Assembly: GCA_015064665.1 (NCBI GenBank)
Contig: SVRU01000005.1
Location: 1-53,388, forward strand
Reading direction: 5' to 3'
DNA length: 53,388 bases
Source: Oscillospiraceae bacterium
GTDB taxonomy: Bacteria; Bacillota_A; Clostridia; Oscillospirales; CAG-272
Every line of letters starts with the position of its first letter. The first letter of the stretch is position 1. The position numbers were made by a program, and so were the translations under genes. Positions 24,365-34,307 of this stretch are shown here, piece after piece. The notes under the pieces were generated by a model. The model made no database searches. It was not told the DNA's origin and saw only the letters and a program-made list of their open reading frames with translations.

Positions 24365-25576
24365 TTATTTTGTTTTCTTCTTCATGTTGGCGAAAAGATT
24401 ATCGTAGTTCATGAATGAGTCTTGAGTATTCGCGCGTGCGGGAATCGTGTTAACGATCGTTTCCTGCTTCTGAGCAACGGGCTCTTCAACGGTCTGCTGC
24501 TGAACAAACTTTTCGTTTGCAACCTCTTCGATAATTGATGCGATTGCTTCTTTTTCTTTAGCTTCAGGAGCTTCAGCAGCGTTTGTCTGTGCCTTCGGCT
24601 TGCCGTTGAGCTTCTTTACTGAATCAGAAAAGCCGGTTGCAATTATAGTAACTCTCATCTCATCTTCAAGAGTGGGATCGAGAGTAGCACCCCAAATTAT
24701 CGTTGCATCGGGATGAGCCTCTTCATAAATCATCTGAGAAGCAAGGTTAACCTCGTCAAGCTGGATGTCCTGAGAAGCGGTAATGCAAACAAGTACGCCC
24801 ATAGCGCCTGCAATGCTAGTCTCAAGGAGAGGAGAGGAGATTGCAGCCATAGAAGCAAGCTGAGCCTTGTCCTCGCCCTTAGCCGCGCCTACGCCCATGT
24901 GAGCATAGCCTGCGTTCTTCATAATCGTAGTTACGTCTGCAAAGTCGAGGTTGATGAATCCGGGAACGTTAATAAGCTCGGAAACAGACTGAACACCGCG
25001 GCGAAGAACGTCGTCTGCAATTTCGAATGCATTTGCAAGTGTAATGTGAGTATCCTCAACCTGCTTAAGACGTTCGTTGGGGATAACTATAAGAGAGTCA
25101 ACGTACTTGGAAAGCTCAGCAATTCCTGCCTCGGCCTGTCTGTATCTCTTTATACCCTCAAAAGAGAAGGGCTTTGTGACGATACCTACGGTAAGTATGC
25201 CCATCTCATGCGCAACCTTTGCAACTACGGGAGCTGCACCCGTTCCGGTTCCGCCACCCATACCTGCGGTTATAAATACCATATCAGCGCCTTCAAGAAT
25301 ATCTCTTATGTCGTCAATGGATTCTTCCGCGCTTCTTTTTCCGACTTCGGGATTGGAACCTGCTCCAAGACCCTTTGTGATTTTATCGCCAAGCACGAGC
25401 TTTTTTGCGGCGCAAGAGGTATTAAGGGCCTGCTTGTCCGTATTCATTGCGACAAATTCAACACCGCGAATATTCGTAGAAATCATTCGGTTAACAGCAT
25501 TGTTTCCGCCGCCGCCTATACCGATAACTTTTATATTTACACCACTGTCATAAACCTGTTCAAAATCAAATTCCAT
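24365..25576 (-). CDS. ftsZ: Cell division GTPase FtsZ
   Basis: A 403-residue tubulin-like GTPase that forms the Z ring at midcell. Seen: [17 protein letters not shown] at the start, [13 protein letters not shown] (G-box, about 107-118), the tubulin T7-type loop NLDFADV and VTIIATGF at the end of the core (about residue 318). The remaining 80 residues are an acidic, Gln-rich linker ending in [14 protein letters not shown]. The normal C-terminal peptide for FtsA and SepF binding (like DIPTFLR) is not recognisable. It is transcribed from its own promoter downstream of murG, with SD GGGAGG. Confidence 0.97.
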   Translation of the reverse strand: MEFDFEQVYDSGVNIKVIGIGGGGNNAVNRMISTNIRGVEFVAMNTDKQALNTSCAAKKLVLGDKITKGLGAGSNPEVGKRSAEESIDDIRDILEGADMVFITAGMGGGTGTGAAPVVAKVAHEMGILTVGIVTKPFSFEGIKRYRQAEAGIAELSKYVDSLIVIPNERLKQVEDTHITLANAFEIADDVLRRGVQSVSELINVPGFINLDFADVTTIMKNAGYAHMGVGAAKGEDKAQLASMAAISSPLLETSIAGAMGVLVCITASQDIQLDEVNLASQMIYEEAHPDATIIWGATLDPTLEDEMRVTIIATGFSDSVKKLNGKPKAQTNAAEAPEAKEKEAIASIIEEVANEKFVQQQTVEEPVAQKQETIVNTIPARANTQDSFMNYDNLFANMKKKTK

Positions 25577-25635
25577 CTTTAAAACCTCCCAATATATTTA
25601 ACCATTTATATTATAATTAAAGCTATACATATAAT

Positions 25636-25664
25636 ATTATATATTGAAAAGCTTTTAATTGCAA
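25636..25664 (-). promoter_or_regulatory. Promoter of ftsZ
   Basis: On the minus strand TTGCAA (25664-25659), a 17-bp spacer and TATAAT (25641-25636), about 60 nt before the ATG. ftsZ can therefore be expressed apart from the murein genes upstream. Confidence 0.75.
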
Positions 25665-25736
25665 TAGATTTTTAACATTTAATATTTTGTTATCAATTTT
25701 TGACATTTTATGAGGTTTAAAATAAGGCAGAAAAAA

Positions 25737-25766
25737 CGAGAGAAAAAGCGTTGTTTTCTCCCGTCG
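25737..25766 (-). terminator. Hairpin after murG, possible terminator
   Basis: ACGAGAGAAAA and TTTTCTCCCGT face each other with G-C and A-T pairs around AGCGTTG, giving a stem about 33 nt beyond the murG stop. The following bases are T-rich. It would separate the long murein operon from ftsZ. Confidence 0.55.
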
Positions 25767-25798
25767 TTTGATTAACGAAGATAATTCAGGGCAGAAGC

Positions 25799-26899
25799 TT
25801 AAATCAGCTTCAAAATCTCATCGGCGATAATCTTTTCCGTGTTTTCCTTATAAAACGATTTTATATTTTGTGACAGTTTTTTTCTTTTTTTAAAGTCTTC
25901 CCGAATCTTGTCGATGAGAGTGATCATCCTCTTTGGATCAAGATCTTTTTCTTCAATCAACAGCGCGGCGTCTGCATCAAAAAGCATTTTTGCATTTTTG
26001 TACTGATGATTGTTGGTTACGTTTGGCGACGGTATAAGAATTGATGCCGTACCTGCGGCTGAAATTTCGGAAATAGTCATTGCTCCGCATCTTGAAATAA
26101 CAATATCCGATGCGCAAATTACCGTTGCCATTTCTTTGACGTAGGGAACTATCAGGCATCCGTCCCTTTCTTTCACCAGATCGGGATGATTTGAGCGAAT
26201 AGTATGAAAATATTTTTTTCCGCACGAGTGTACGTGTTTTATTGCGCGCTGCTTTCTTGAATATTCACGCATTACGACTGCTATAACTTCGTTGATTTTT
26301 TTCGCCCCTCCGCTGCCCCCGAATGAAGATATTAAAAAATCCTTTTTATTTATTCCGAGTTTTTTTCTCGCAGATTCTCTGGTTTCGGTTTTGAATTCTT
26401 CTCTCACCGGGTTTCCGCTTATTATGATGTTATCCTGTCTTTTAAATTCGGATTTTGAGTTCTCCGTATTAAGAAAAACTCTGTCGCATGATGGAGCCAG
26501 TAATTTTGTTACAAGACCGGGACAGGCGTTTGATTCGTGAATTGCCGTAGGTATTTTCATTTTGTTTGCCGCGCGTATTATCGGCCATGTGACGTAACCG
26601 CCGGTTCCGACAACGATATCGGGGGAAAATTCTTTTATTATTTTTTTTGCTTCCTTCAACGCTTTTATTGCAGTTAAAACGTTCTTTATGTTTTTTAAAT
26701 TGATTTTACGTTCAAGTCCGTTTATTTTTATTGTTTTCAGTTCAAAACCGGCGTCAGATACGGCTTGGTTTTCTTCACCGCCGTCTCGGCCTACGAAAAG
26801 TATCGAAGTGTCTTTATACGATTTCTGAATATATTTGGCTATAGCAATTGCAGGGCTGACGTGACCCGCTGTTCCGCCGCCACAGAATATAATTTTCAT
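25799..26899 (-). CDS. murG: Undecaprenyl-PP-MurNAc-pentapeptide GlcNAc transferase
   Basis: A 366-residue GT-B glycosyltransferase at the inner membrane face. It adds GlcNAc from UDP-GlcNAc to lipid I to form lipid II. Seen: FCGGGTAGHVSPAIAIA (the first glycine loop), VGTGGYVTWP, IHESNACPGLVTK, SFGGSGGAKKIN, and SRCGAMTISEISAAGTASILIPSPNVTNNHQ for the donor. Length is normal. It lies 17 nt after ftsW and closes the operon running from mraZ to murG. Confidence 0.97.
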   Translation of the reverse strand: MKIIFCGGGTAGHVSPAIAIAKYIQKSYKDTSILFVGRDGGEENQAVSDAGFELKTIKINGLERKINLKNIKNVLTAIKALKEAKKIIKEFSPDIVVGTGGYVTWPIIRAANKMKIPTAIHESNACPGLVTKLLAPSCDRVFLNTENSKSEFKRQDNIIISGNPVREEFKTETRESARKKLGINKKDFLISSFGGSGGAKKINEVIAVVMREYSRKQRAIKHVHSCGKKYFHTIRSNHPDLVKERDGCLIVPYVKEMATVICASDIVISRCGAMTISEISAAGTASILIPSPNVTNNHQYKNAKMLFDADAALLIEEKDLDPKRMITLIDKIREDFKKRKKLSQNIKSFYKENTEKIIADEILKLI

Positions 26900-26916
26900 G
26901 TTATCCTCTTTTGACG

Positions 26917-28095
26917 TTATTTTGTTATTCGTGAAAATCTCGATATAGACAGTAAAACACCCATTTCAAAAAATATCATTATCAGCGAAGACCCGCCGTA
27001 GCTGAAAAACGGAAGCGATATACCGGTGTTCGGAATTGTATTTGTGACAACTGCTACGTTAAGAAGTGTCTGAATTGCAATTTTTGAGCTGATGCCGAAT
27101 GCGACAAGCCTTGAGTAAACGTCACTCGCTCTTGATGCGATTTTGTATCCTCGGCAAACGAGGAGAGCAAAAAGAATAAGAGTGACTATTGCTCCGATAA
27201 AACCAAGCTCCTCACATAAAATTGCAAATATCATATCGTTAGCCGGCTCCGATACGTAGCAGTGTTTCATTACGCTTTTTCCAAAACCTACACCGAATAT
27301 ACCTCCTGAGCCGATTGACATTAGTCCTTGTAGGGTTTGCCAACCGCCTGTTAGCTTATATGCCTCGGGATTTTGCCAGACCGTAATTCTTTCCTTCGTG
27401 TAATCGGTAAACAGCGCTAAGGCACTGACGCCTGCTGCGCCGATTCCGCAAAAGAATGATATGTATCTGAGAGAAGACCCACCGCCGATTATCATCAAAA
27501 GTCCGATGGCTCCGAGAATTATTATACACGACAAATGCTTTTGCAGCATTACGAGTATGATTGGGATCAGCATTATCAAAATCGGAAAAAGTGTTCCGTA
27601 AAACAGTATTTTTTGCTTGTCTTTTTGTTCTAATGCTTCTTTTTCAAAATCAGCGTAATATTTCGAAAGAATCAGAATTATGGAAATTTTTGCTATTTCA
27701 GACGGTTGTATCGTAAGTGGACCAATAGAAATCCATCGTTTGGCGCCGTTTCCCACAAAACCTATAATCAATACAAGAATCAGCAAAACAAGTGTTAAAA
27801 TATACAGTGCAGGTGTTATAGCCTTATAAAACGATGGTTTGACGTGTGAGGCAAGATACATGGTCAGAAGTCCGAGTATCAGCCAGATAATCTGGCGTTT
27901 TATGAAATATAATCCGTCGTCATACCTTGCGTATGCATAGGCGTATCCTGCGCTGAAAACCATAAGCGTTCCAAAGCAGGCAAGAATAAGAACGCATAAA
28001 ACGTAGGGAATATCACAACAGGGGGAATTTTTAAAAATCAGAAAATTTTTTATATCCTCTTTTTCAAACTTAAAAAGCAACCGCAGCTTTTTCAT
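26917..28095 (-). CDS. ftsW: FtsW/SpoVE-type lipid II polymerase
   Basis: A 392-residue SEDS-family peptidoglycan glycosyltransferase with about ten membrane helices, partner of the class B PBP encoded upstream. Seen: FSAGYAYAYARYDDGLYFIKRQ, KRWISIGPLTIQPSEIAK, IFGVGFGKSVMKHCYVSEPANDMIFAILCEELGFIG (the loop with the catalytic Asp region) and NTGISLPFFSYGGSSL. The start is ATG at 28095, which overlaps the mraY stop as ATGA; 21 codons further upstream would lie within mraY. It could be the vegetative FtsW or the sporulation form SpoVE; sequence alone does not decide. Confidence 0.93.
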   Translation of the reverse strand: MKKLRLLFKFEKEDIKNFLIFKNSPCCDIPYVLCVLILACFGTLMVFSAGYAYAYARYDDGLYFIKRQIIWLILGLLTMYLASHVKPSFYKAITPALYILTLVLLILVLIIGFVGNGAKRWISIGPLTIQPSEIAKISIILILSKYYADFEKEALEQKDKQKILFYGTLFPILIMLIPIILVMLQKHLSCIIILGAIGLLMIIGGGSSLRYISFFCGIGAAGVSALALFTDYTKERITVWQNPEAYKLTGGWQTLQGLMSIGSGGIFGVGFGKSVMKHCYVSEPANDMIFAILCEELGFIGAIVTLILFALLVCRGYKIASRASDVYSRLVAFGISSKIAIQTLLNVAVVTNTIPNTGISLPFFSYGGSSLIMIFFEMGVLLSISRFSRITK

Positions 28096-29078
28096 GGCAG
28101 ATAAAAGATATATGCCGGAACCGAAAGAATAAAGGTAGCAAGTATTGCTGCTATGCAAATTTTATTTTCGCTCCAACCGCATTTTTCAAGGTGATGATGA
28201 AGAGGTGCCATTTTAAATATGCGTTTGTGTGTCAGCTTGTAAAAGAGAACCTGAATTACAACAGAGACTCCTTCCGCTACGTACACTCCTGCAATAAAAA
28301 TTATCAGAATCGGATTGTTCAGATTAAAGGCACAAGCACTGATTATTGCACCGAGAAAAAGTGAGCCGGTGTCACCCATGAAAATTTTTGCCGGATGAAG
28401 ATTGAAAATCAAAAAGCCTACCGTTATTCCTATTATTGCCGCCGACAAGATACATGTTTCGGGATTTAAAGCCGCTGATACGTAAAAAAGTGATACTCCG
28501 ATTGCAAATGCAACAGAGGAAGCAAGTCCGTCAACACCGTCCGTCAGATTTGCGCAATTAACGATTCCCAGTAAAATAAAGATCGATAGCGGATAATAAA
28601 ACAATCCAAGCTCAAGAGCTCCAAATGAAAACGAGAGGGCAGTTCCGTCACCAAGAAAAATCCGTCTGCAAGCCAAAAAAAGTACGGCGCATATTAATTG
28701 CAGTATGAGCTTTTCCATAGGAGTGAGACCGGCGTTTTGACGTTTCTTCAGCTTCTTGGTATCATCGAGTATGCCGATTAAACAATTTGCTAAAGCATAG
28801 GCGAATGAAATAATTATCGATACAGCCACTCTGGTTGAAGCAAGAGAAAAAAAGAAAATCGATGAAACCGAAAGAGAAATGGCGGAGGCAAGCACGAAGG
28901 CAATTCCGCCCATAGTCGGTGTACCGCTTTTTTTGATATGCCAGCTGGGACCGTCTGTATATATTGGTTGATTTGCGATTCCGATAAGCTTCGGAATCAG
29001 TCTTTTTTCGATTGCAACCGTGACGATAAATGTTAATGCAAACGAAAGAATATAAAGCGGAAAATATTTATCAATCAT
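28092..29078 (-). CDS. mraY: Phospho-MurNAc-pentapeptide transferase
   Basis: A 328-residue, ten-helix membrane enzyme that moves phospho-MurNAc-pentapeptide to undecaprenyl phosphate, giving lipid I. Seen: KSGTPTMGGIAFV (cytoplasmic Asp-rich partner), GILDDTKKLKKRQNAGL with two Asp, NLTDGVDGLA, and HHHLEKCGWSENKI. The start is ATG at 29078, with AAAGG nearby; a start 13 codons upstream would run into murF. ATGA overlap with ftsW couples the two. Confidence 0.96.
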   Translation of the reverse strand: MIDKYFPLYILSFALTFIVTVAIEKRLIPKLIGIANQPIYTDGPSWHIKKSGTPTMGGIAFVLASAISLSVSSIFFFSLASTRVAVSIIISFAYALANCLIGILDDTKKLKKRQNAGLTPMEKLILQLICAVLFLACRRIFLGDGTALSFSFGALELGLFYYPLSIFILLGIVNCANLTDGVDGLASSVAFAIGVSLFYVSAALNPETCILSAAIIGITVGFLIFNLHPAKIFMGDTGSLFLGAIISACAFNLNNPILIIFIAGVYVAEGVSVVIQVLFYKLTHKRIFKMAPLHHHLEKCGWSENKICIAAILATFILSVPAYIFYLP

Positions 29079-29107
29079 TTTATGGCCTTTCTTAGCCGTA
29101 TTCATTA

Positions 29108-30481
29108 CTACCGACAATCTTTTTCAATAAAATTATAAATTCTGTCTAGATGAACCGAGTGAGAAGCCTTGCAGAGTATTATTTCATCGCTGCCACAGTT
29201 TGAACAAATCTGAGCCGCTGTAATTTCGGGAGCGGATGCGTTACTGTTTCTGAATATTCTGTTTTTGCTCATTCCTGCGGAAAGGGCACCGTTCGCAATG
29301 TGTTCGGCTGACATCCCGAAGGTAAAAAGCTTGTCAAAGCCGTATTGAAATAATTTTTCTCCTATTTGACGGTGAAGCTCCGTACTCTTTTCACCGAGCT
29401 CAAGCATATCACCTAAAACACAGCTTATTTTCTGAGGTTTATACAATGCCAGCATGTCGAAAACCGCCAATAATGCTTCGGGGGAAGAGCTGTAAGTGTC
29501 ATCGTAAAAGTTGAATTTTCCCCGTTTAACAAAACTCGCGCGCAAACAGTCCGAGCCTATTCGGTCTATTGCTTTCGATAAATGTTCCTGACTTAAACCA
29601 AGTATCTCAAATATGAGAGCTCCGATAGCTATGGCATTTACGATATGCTTTCCCGATAGAGATATTGTTTTTTCTTTGAGGTCAAAGGATTTTGTTTTTA
29701 TATTTACAACCGAAAAGTCTTTTGTTATAGCAATCATTTCTGCAAAACAGTCGGCTTCTATGTTTTGACAAGAAAATGTGAGTCTGTTCTGCGCCGATTT
29801 TAACAACTCTTCGTCACGAGGAACAATCAGCTTGCCGTTATTCATTCCGTCTGAAATTTCAAGCTTAGCTTGAGCAATTGACTTTCTGCTTCCAAGATTT
29901 CCTACGTGTGCATTCCCGATATTTGTAATAACCGAAATGCTTGGTTTAGCATTCTTTGATAGAAGACTTATTTCGCCGACGTGATTCATTCCCATCTCCA
30001 AGATTAGAATCTCGGTATCCTTCGGCATAGTGAGAATCGTATGTGCAACCCCAAGGCAGTTGTTGTAATTTGCATACGTGCTCTGAACCTTGAAAAATCC
30101 CGAGAGCATAGAGAAAAGAATATTTTTGGTTGTCGTTTTTCCTACGCTTCCCGTGATTGCAACGGTATGTCTAAGATGATTGAATTTTGATTTGTAATAG
30201 GCTGCGATATTAAGCAAAGCAAGACCGGTATCCTTTACTTTAAAGTCTGCTTGAGGAAATTTTGCCGATAAAATATATGCACCTTTTTGTCTTGCTTCTT
30301 CGATAAAATCTTCTCCGCTTGATTTATCTCCGTTAAGAGCAATAAATAAGTCACCTTTTTCCGCTTTTCGTGAGTCTGTTGTAATTGCTTGTATAAATTG
30401 ATCTTCACTCTCTTTATGTGAGTCTTGCAAGGCAAAAGCAATTTCACCCAGTGTAAGCGGGAGCTTTGTTATTATTCTCAT
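29108..30481 (-). CDS. murF: UDP-MurNAc-tripeptide:D-Ala-D-Ala ligase
   Basis: A 457-residue Mur ligase that adds D-Ala-D-Ala to UDP-MurNAc-tripeptide using ATP in the cytoplasm. Seen: DSRKAEKGDLFIALNG (N-terminal UDP site), AITGSVGKTTTKNIL (P-loop), NYNNCLGVAHTIL, EMGMNHVGEI, NIGNAHVGNLGS, and in the C-terminal domain YDDTYSSSPEALLAVF and VLGDMLELGEKS. It overlaps the murE end by 4 nt and precedes mraY by 29 nt. Length is normal. Confidence 0.96.
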   Translation of the reverse strand: MRIITKLPLTLGEIAFALQDSHKESEDQFIQAITTDSRKAEKGDLFIALNGDKSSGEDFIEEARQKGAYILSAKFPQADFKVKDTGLALLNIAAYYKSKFNHLRHTVAITGSVGKTTTKNILFSMLSGFFKVQSTYANYNNCLGVAHTILTMPKDTEILILEMGMNHVGEISLLSKNAKPSISVITNIGNAHVGNLGSRKSIAQAKLEISDGMNNGKLIVPRDEELLKSAQNRLTFSCQNIEADCFAEMIAITKDFSVVNIKTKSFDLKEKTISLSGKHIVNAIAIGALIFEILGLSQEHLSKAIDRIGSDCLRASFVKRGKFNFYDDTYSSSPEALLAVFDMLALYKPQKISCVLGDMLELGEKSTELHRQIGEKLFQYGFDKLFTFGMSAEHIANGALSAGMSKNRIFRNSNASAPEITAAQICSNCGSDEIILCKASHSVHLDRIYNFIEKDCR

Positions 30482-31947
30482 TTGTTACCTCTTCTTTTTC
30501 TGAAAGCCTTGTTTATGCACTTTCTTTCATCAAAGTAGTGGACTCCGTTTTTGTCATAGTTGTATCTTTCGTGTCCTTTGCCGATTATAGCAACGATATC
30601 ATTTGATTTTGCGGAAAGGATAGCATATTCTATGGCAGAATCTCTCGATGTAATTACGACTCTGTTGCTTGTGTCTTTGAATCCTTGCAGAATATCCTGT
30701 ATTATCTCGATTTCGGATTCACTCCTTGAATTATCGCTTGTTACGATAACAAAATCGGAATATTTTTCAGCCGCCGCGGCCATTTTCGGTCTTTTGAGTT
30801 TGTCGCGTTCGCCACCGCATCCAAACACACAAATTAATTTCTGCTCTTGATTTTTTATTGAAAACAGAAATCTGAGCAAATTTTCAAAGGCGAATTCGGT
30901 GTGAGCATAGTCGATGATAACCGTTATATCATTTTCAATAATTTCAAATCGTCCGTCAATGCTTTTTAACGTGTTATACGCCGATTTAATGTTTGCTGTT
31001 GATATCCCAAGCCTTAATGCAGCCTGCGTTGCCATTAATGAGTTATAAATATTATAATCTCCTCCGATAGCGAGGTTTATTTTAAAAAGTCTGTTTTTTT
31101 CCCTATATATATATTCTGAGCCGTAAAGTCGATTTATTTTAATGTTATCGGCAACGCTATCTGCTTTGTTTATTATTCCAACGCTTGCTTTTTTGCACGA
31201 TGCGGTTTCATAAGCTTTGCGTGAATATGCGTCGTCTAAATTAAAGATACCAAATTTTGTTTGTTCAAAGAGCCTCATTTTAACATTATAATATTCATCT
31301 ATAGAGCTGTGAAAATCAAGGTGCTCACTCGACAAATTTGTAAATATTGAAATATAAAAGGGGATTGGTGCAACCTTTTCGAAATAAAGAGCGTGGCTCG
31401 ATACCTCCATTACGATATATTTGCAGCCGTAATTCTGCATTTCCTTAATTACGGAATAGAGGTACACAGGGTCGGGCGTTGTCATTGTATAGCTTGTTTC
31501 CGTTATTAACTGTCCGTCAATCAGAATTTTTCCCGTACCTATGAATCCAACCTTTTTTCCTGAATGTGATAAAATATGTGTCAGCATTGTTGCTGTGGTT
31601 GTTTTTCCGTTTGTGCCCGTAACGGCGATGAATTTCGTTTTTTCATAGTCAATCTCATAAAATCGGGAATAGATAAATGCAAGCAGCCGTCTTGTGTTTT
31701 TTGATGTAATAATCGGAACGCTGTCGCTTTTGATTTCCAAATCGTCTTCACATATTATAGCGGCAGGCTGTTTATTTAATACTGTAGTTATTATTTTGTT
31801 GATATCAAATTTTATGCTTTTTAAAAAAACAAAAAGTGTATTTTCGTCTATTTCACTGACGTTTGTAGTGATGCTTGAAATATTAATATTTGATATATTT
31901 GTGGCAGAGCAGTATAGCTCTGATTTTAAAAGCTCAGATAATTTCAT
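30478..31947 (-). CDS. murE: UDP-MurNAc-Ala-Glu ligase for the third residue
   Basis: A 489-residue Mur ligase that adds the third amino acid to UDP-MurNAc-L-Ala-D-Glu. Seen: AVTGTNGKTTTATML (P-loop), TMTTPDP, EVSSHALYFEKV, FTNLSSEHLDFH, and VIIDYAHTEFAFENLL. The specificity motif reads TSDNSRSE, close to the DNPR of meso-diaminopimelate enzymes, with Ser for Pro but Arg kept. meso-DAP is therefore the likely residue. It is transcribed between the PBP gene and murF with tight spacing. Confidence 0.95.
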   Translation of the reverse strand: MKLSELLKSELYCSATNISNINISSITTNVSEIDENTLFVFLKSIKFDINKIITTVLNKQPAAIICEDDLEIKSDSVPIITSKNTRRLLAFIYSRFYEIDYEKTKFIAVTGTNGKTTTATMLTHILSHSGKKVGFIGTGKILIDGQLITETSYTMTTPDPVYLYSVIKEMQNYGCKYIVMEVSSHALYFEKVAPIPFYISIFTNLSSEHLDFHSSIDEYYNVKMRLFEQTKFGIFNLDDAYSRKAYETASCKKASVGIINKADSVADNIKINRLYGSEYIYREKNRLFKINLAIGGDYNIYNSLMATQAALRLGISTANIKSAYNTLKSIDGRFEIIENDITVIIDYAHTEFAFENLLRFLFSIKNQEQKLICVFGCGGERDKLKRPKMAAAAEKYSDFVIVTSDNSRSESEIEIIQDILQGFKDTSNRVVITSRDSAIEYAILSAKSNDIVAIIGKGHERYNYDKNGVHYFDERKCINKAFRKRRGNK

Positions 31948-31968
31948 TTAATACACCCTCTATTTAAT

Positions 31969-34212
31969 TTAATCTTCAAAATCCGTCACCATAGTGTAAA
32001 GATGAATTACCTCGCCTCGTTTTACGACTGCACCGATAGGCAATGACTGGGAAACGACGTATCCGCCGTTGAAGCTTCCGGTAATTTTTATATTAAGTCC
32101 GGATTCTATTGCTTTTTTCGTTGCCTCATCAATAACAAGTCCTACTAGGTTTGGGACGGTTACGTATTCCTCTTCTTTTACCGTGTAAAGTATAATTTTT
32201 GAATGCTTATAGGTGATTACGTCATTTTCACCAGGAGTTTGAGCAATAACGGTTGTACCGCTTCCAACTATTTCATAGGATAGATTTTTATCTTTCAAAT
32301 GCTTTTCTGCCTCATCGGTGCTTAAACCGATATAGTTATCAATCTCGATACTTGTTTTTTCTTCTGATGATTCATATTCAAGGTAGGGAAGTATTTTTTC
32401 AAAAAGGTTTGATATATACGGTGCAGCAACGACGCTGCCGTATTTAACCTGACAGGTTGGCTCGTCAACAACTATAATAGCTGCAATTCCGCTTTCATCC
32501 GAAGGTGCAAAAGCAACTGTTGAGCCGATTCTTAAATATGAATTTCCATTGGCATCGAGCACGTCAAATTTTTGACTTGTTCCCGTTTTTGCTGCTATTT
32601 TATAGCCTTCAACACGCGCGTTTTTTGCTCCGCCGTCTCCGCTTACACCCTCTTCTAGAATTTGCGCCACAAGAGATGCGGTAGATTCGGAGATTACCTG
32701 CCGCTTAACCTCAGGTGAGTGTTCCGAAATGATATTTCCGCTCGAATCGATGACCTTGTCTACGACGTAAGGGGTAATTAGATTGCCACCGTTTGCTACG
32801 GCACAAATTGCACGCAGATGGTTGATTACGGAAACCTTGAATCTTTGCCCAAAAGAAATTGTTGCAAGCTCGGTTGAGCCGATGTTTTCAAGCTCGTGAA
32901 AAATTGTAGCTGATTCGCTAGGCAGATCAATACCGCTTTTTTCAAAATATCCGAATTTTTCGATATATTCGTAAAAGGTATCTTTTCCGATGCGCTCGGC
33001 AATTTGCATCATCGTAGGGTTGCACGACATCTGAAGACCGTATGCAAGATTAAAACCCGAACCATGTCCGGTAACCTTGTGGCATTTGATATGCCAACCG
33101 CCGACCTTGTAGTATCCGTGACAGGAGAATTTGTCGTTAACGGATGCGGCACCAGTATCAAGAGCGCAGGAAACGGTAACTATTTTAAAGGTTGAGCCGG
33201 GCTCATAGGTCTCGCTGATGGCTTTGTTCGACCATAGAACCTCAAGTAATTCACGCTTTAATTTTAAATATTCCTCGCTTCCCTCGGAAAATCCGGACAA
33301 GGCAAGCTTTTGTGCCGATAATTCATCCAAAGTGTACGGGTCATTAGGATTGAACGGGGAAGAGGTTGCCATCGCGAGAATTGCTCCGCTCTCGGTGTCA
33401 ATAACGATTCCTGTAACTCTGTTTTGAACCGAGTGGTTTTGAACTATTGCTTCAAGCTGGCTTTCAAGCTCTGTTTGCACGTATGAATCAATGGTAGAGA
33501 TTAAACTGTACCCGTCTTCTGATGGAATATAGGTTGAGTACTCCGTATCCAACGCGTTTCCGTTTGCATCTTTTGCGTAGAGATAGTACCCGTTTTTGCC
33601 CTTTAGTAAATCGTCGTAATAGTATTCAAGTCCGTAAAGTCCTTGGTTATCACTTCCTGTAAAACCGATAAGGTGCGCGGCGAGTGTTTGTTCGGGATAA
33701 TATCTTGAGCTTTGAGCTTCGGTAAAGACGAGTTTTTCAAGTGAGTTTTTCTTTATAAAATCAAGAACCTCAATATACTCTTTTTCGGAAACCGATTTTT
33801 TTACAGTAACGTCAAGAACGTTTGTTTTCTGTATTTTTTCAAGAATTTTATCGGAGGATAAATCAAGAATATCGGCAAGACCTATTGCGATTAAAGACGA
33901 GTATTTCTTTTTCGTTTCCTTTTCTGCTTTTTTTATATCCTTTGTTGAAATAAATATTCTCCAATCGGTATCCGACGTTGCAAGCAAATTCATATTTGCA
34001 TCGTATATTTTTCCTCTGTTTGCCTTTAGCGGCGAGGTTGTTGTGATTTGATCATATACCTTTTCTTTATAATAATCATATCCCGATATCTGAAGCTTGA
34101 ACAGATTGCTGATTAAAATCGAAAGAAAGGTAATCAGCGCAAGCGATATATAAAGAATTCTTTTCTTTGTCAGAGCGGCGGTGTTACGTCCTTTTAAATC
34201 ACTTTTTTTCAT
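31969..34212 (-). CDS. spoVD: Class B penicillin-binding protein with PASTA domains
   Basis: A 747-residue transpeptidase that cross-links septal or spore-cortex peptidoglycan outside the membrane. Topology: one N-terminal anchor (about 19-39), a dimerisation domain (NRGKIYDANMNLLA), then the transpeptidase with PGSTFK (S340, K343), SCN (396-398) and KTGT (K542). The C-terminus carries two PASTA repeats (IGLSTDEAEKHLK..., VPNLVGLVIDEATKKAIESG...), as in SpoVD and PBP2B. Whether it is vegetative or sporulation-specific cannot be told. SD GGAG precedes the ATG; a terminator lies between it and the gene upstream. Confidence 0.93.
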   Translation of the reverse strand: MKKSDLKGRNTAALTKKRILYISLALITFLSILISNLFKLQISGYDYYKEKVYDQITTTSPLKANRGKIYDANMNLLATSDTDWRIFISTKDIKKAEKETKKKYSSLIAIGLADILDLSSDKILEKIQKTNVLDVTVKKSVSEKEYIEVLDFIKKNSLEKLVFTEAQSSRYYPEQTLAAHLIGFTGSDNQGLYGLEYYYDDLLKGKNGYYLYAKDANGNALDTEYSTYIPSEDGYSLISTIDSYVQTELESQLEAIVQNHSVQNRVTGIVIDTESGAILAMATSSPFNPNDPYTLDELSAQKLALSGFSEGSEEYLKLKRELLEVLWSNKAISETYEPGSTFKIVTVSCALDTGAASVNDKFSCHGYYKVGGWHIKCHKVTGHGSGFNLAYGLQMSCNPTMMQIAERIGKDTFYEYIEKFGYFEKSGIDLPSESATIFHELENIGSTELATISFGQRFKVSVINHLRAICAVANGGNLITPYVVDKVIDSSGNIISEHSPEVKRQVISESTASLVAQILEEGVSGDGGAKNARVEGYKIAAKTGTSQKFDVLDANGNSYLRIGSTVAFAPSDESGIAAIIVVDEPTCQVKYGSVVAAPYISNLFEKILPYLEYESSEEKTSIEIDNYIGLSTDEAEKHLKDKNLSYEIVGSGTTVIAQTPGENDVITYKHSKIILYTVKEEEYVTVPNLVGLVIDEATKKAIESGLNIKITGSFNGGYVVSQSLPIGAVVKRGEVIHLYTMVTDFED

Positions 34213-34235
34213 TTATTCTCCATAAAGTAAAAAAA

Positions 34236-34267
34236 TATAGCGACAGCCAATAAAAGCTATCGCTATA
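34236..34267 (-). terminator. Terminator inside the dcw cluster
   Basis: On the minus strand TATAGCGATAGC and GCTGTCGCTATA (one G-U or mismatch pair) enclose an 8-nt loop and are followed by a run of seven T. It lies between the FtsL-position gene and the PBP gene, so part of the mraZ transcript should end here and the wall genes may need read-through or another promoter. Confidence 0.85.
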
Positions 34268-34307
34268 TCCTATTGAGGAGAAAGGAATTTTATGAGGGAT
34301 TTTGATA

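Noticed and set aside
24713..25582. A 289-codon open frame on the plus strand opposite ftsZ
   Set aside because: It is fully antisense to ftsZ, has no SD and reads as low-quality Cys/Ser/Asn-rich text. It arises from codon bias of the real gene.
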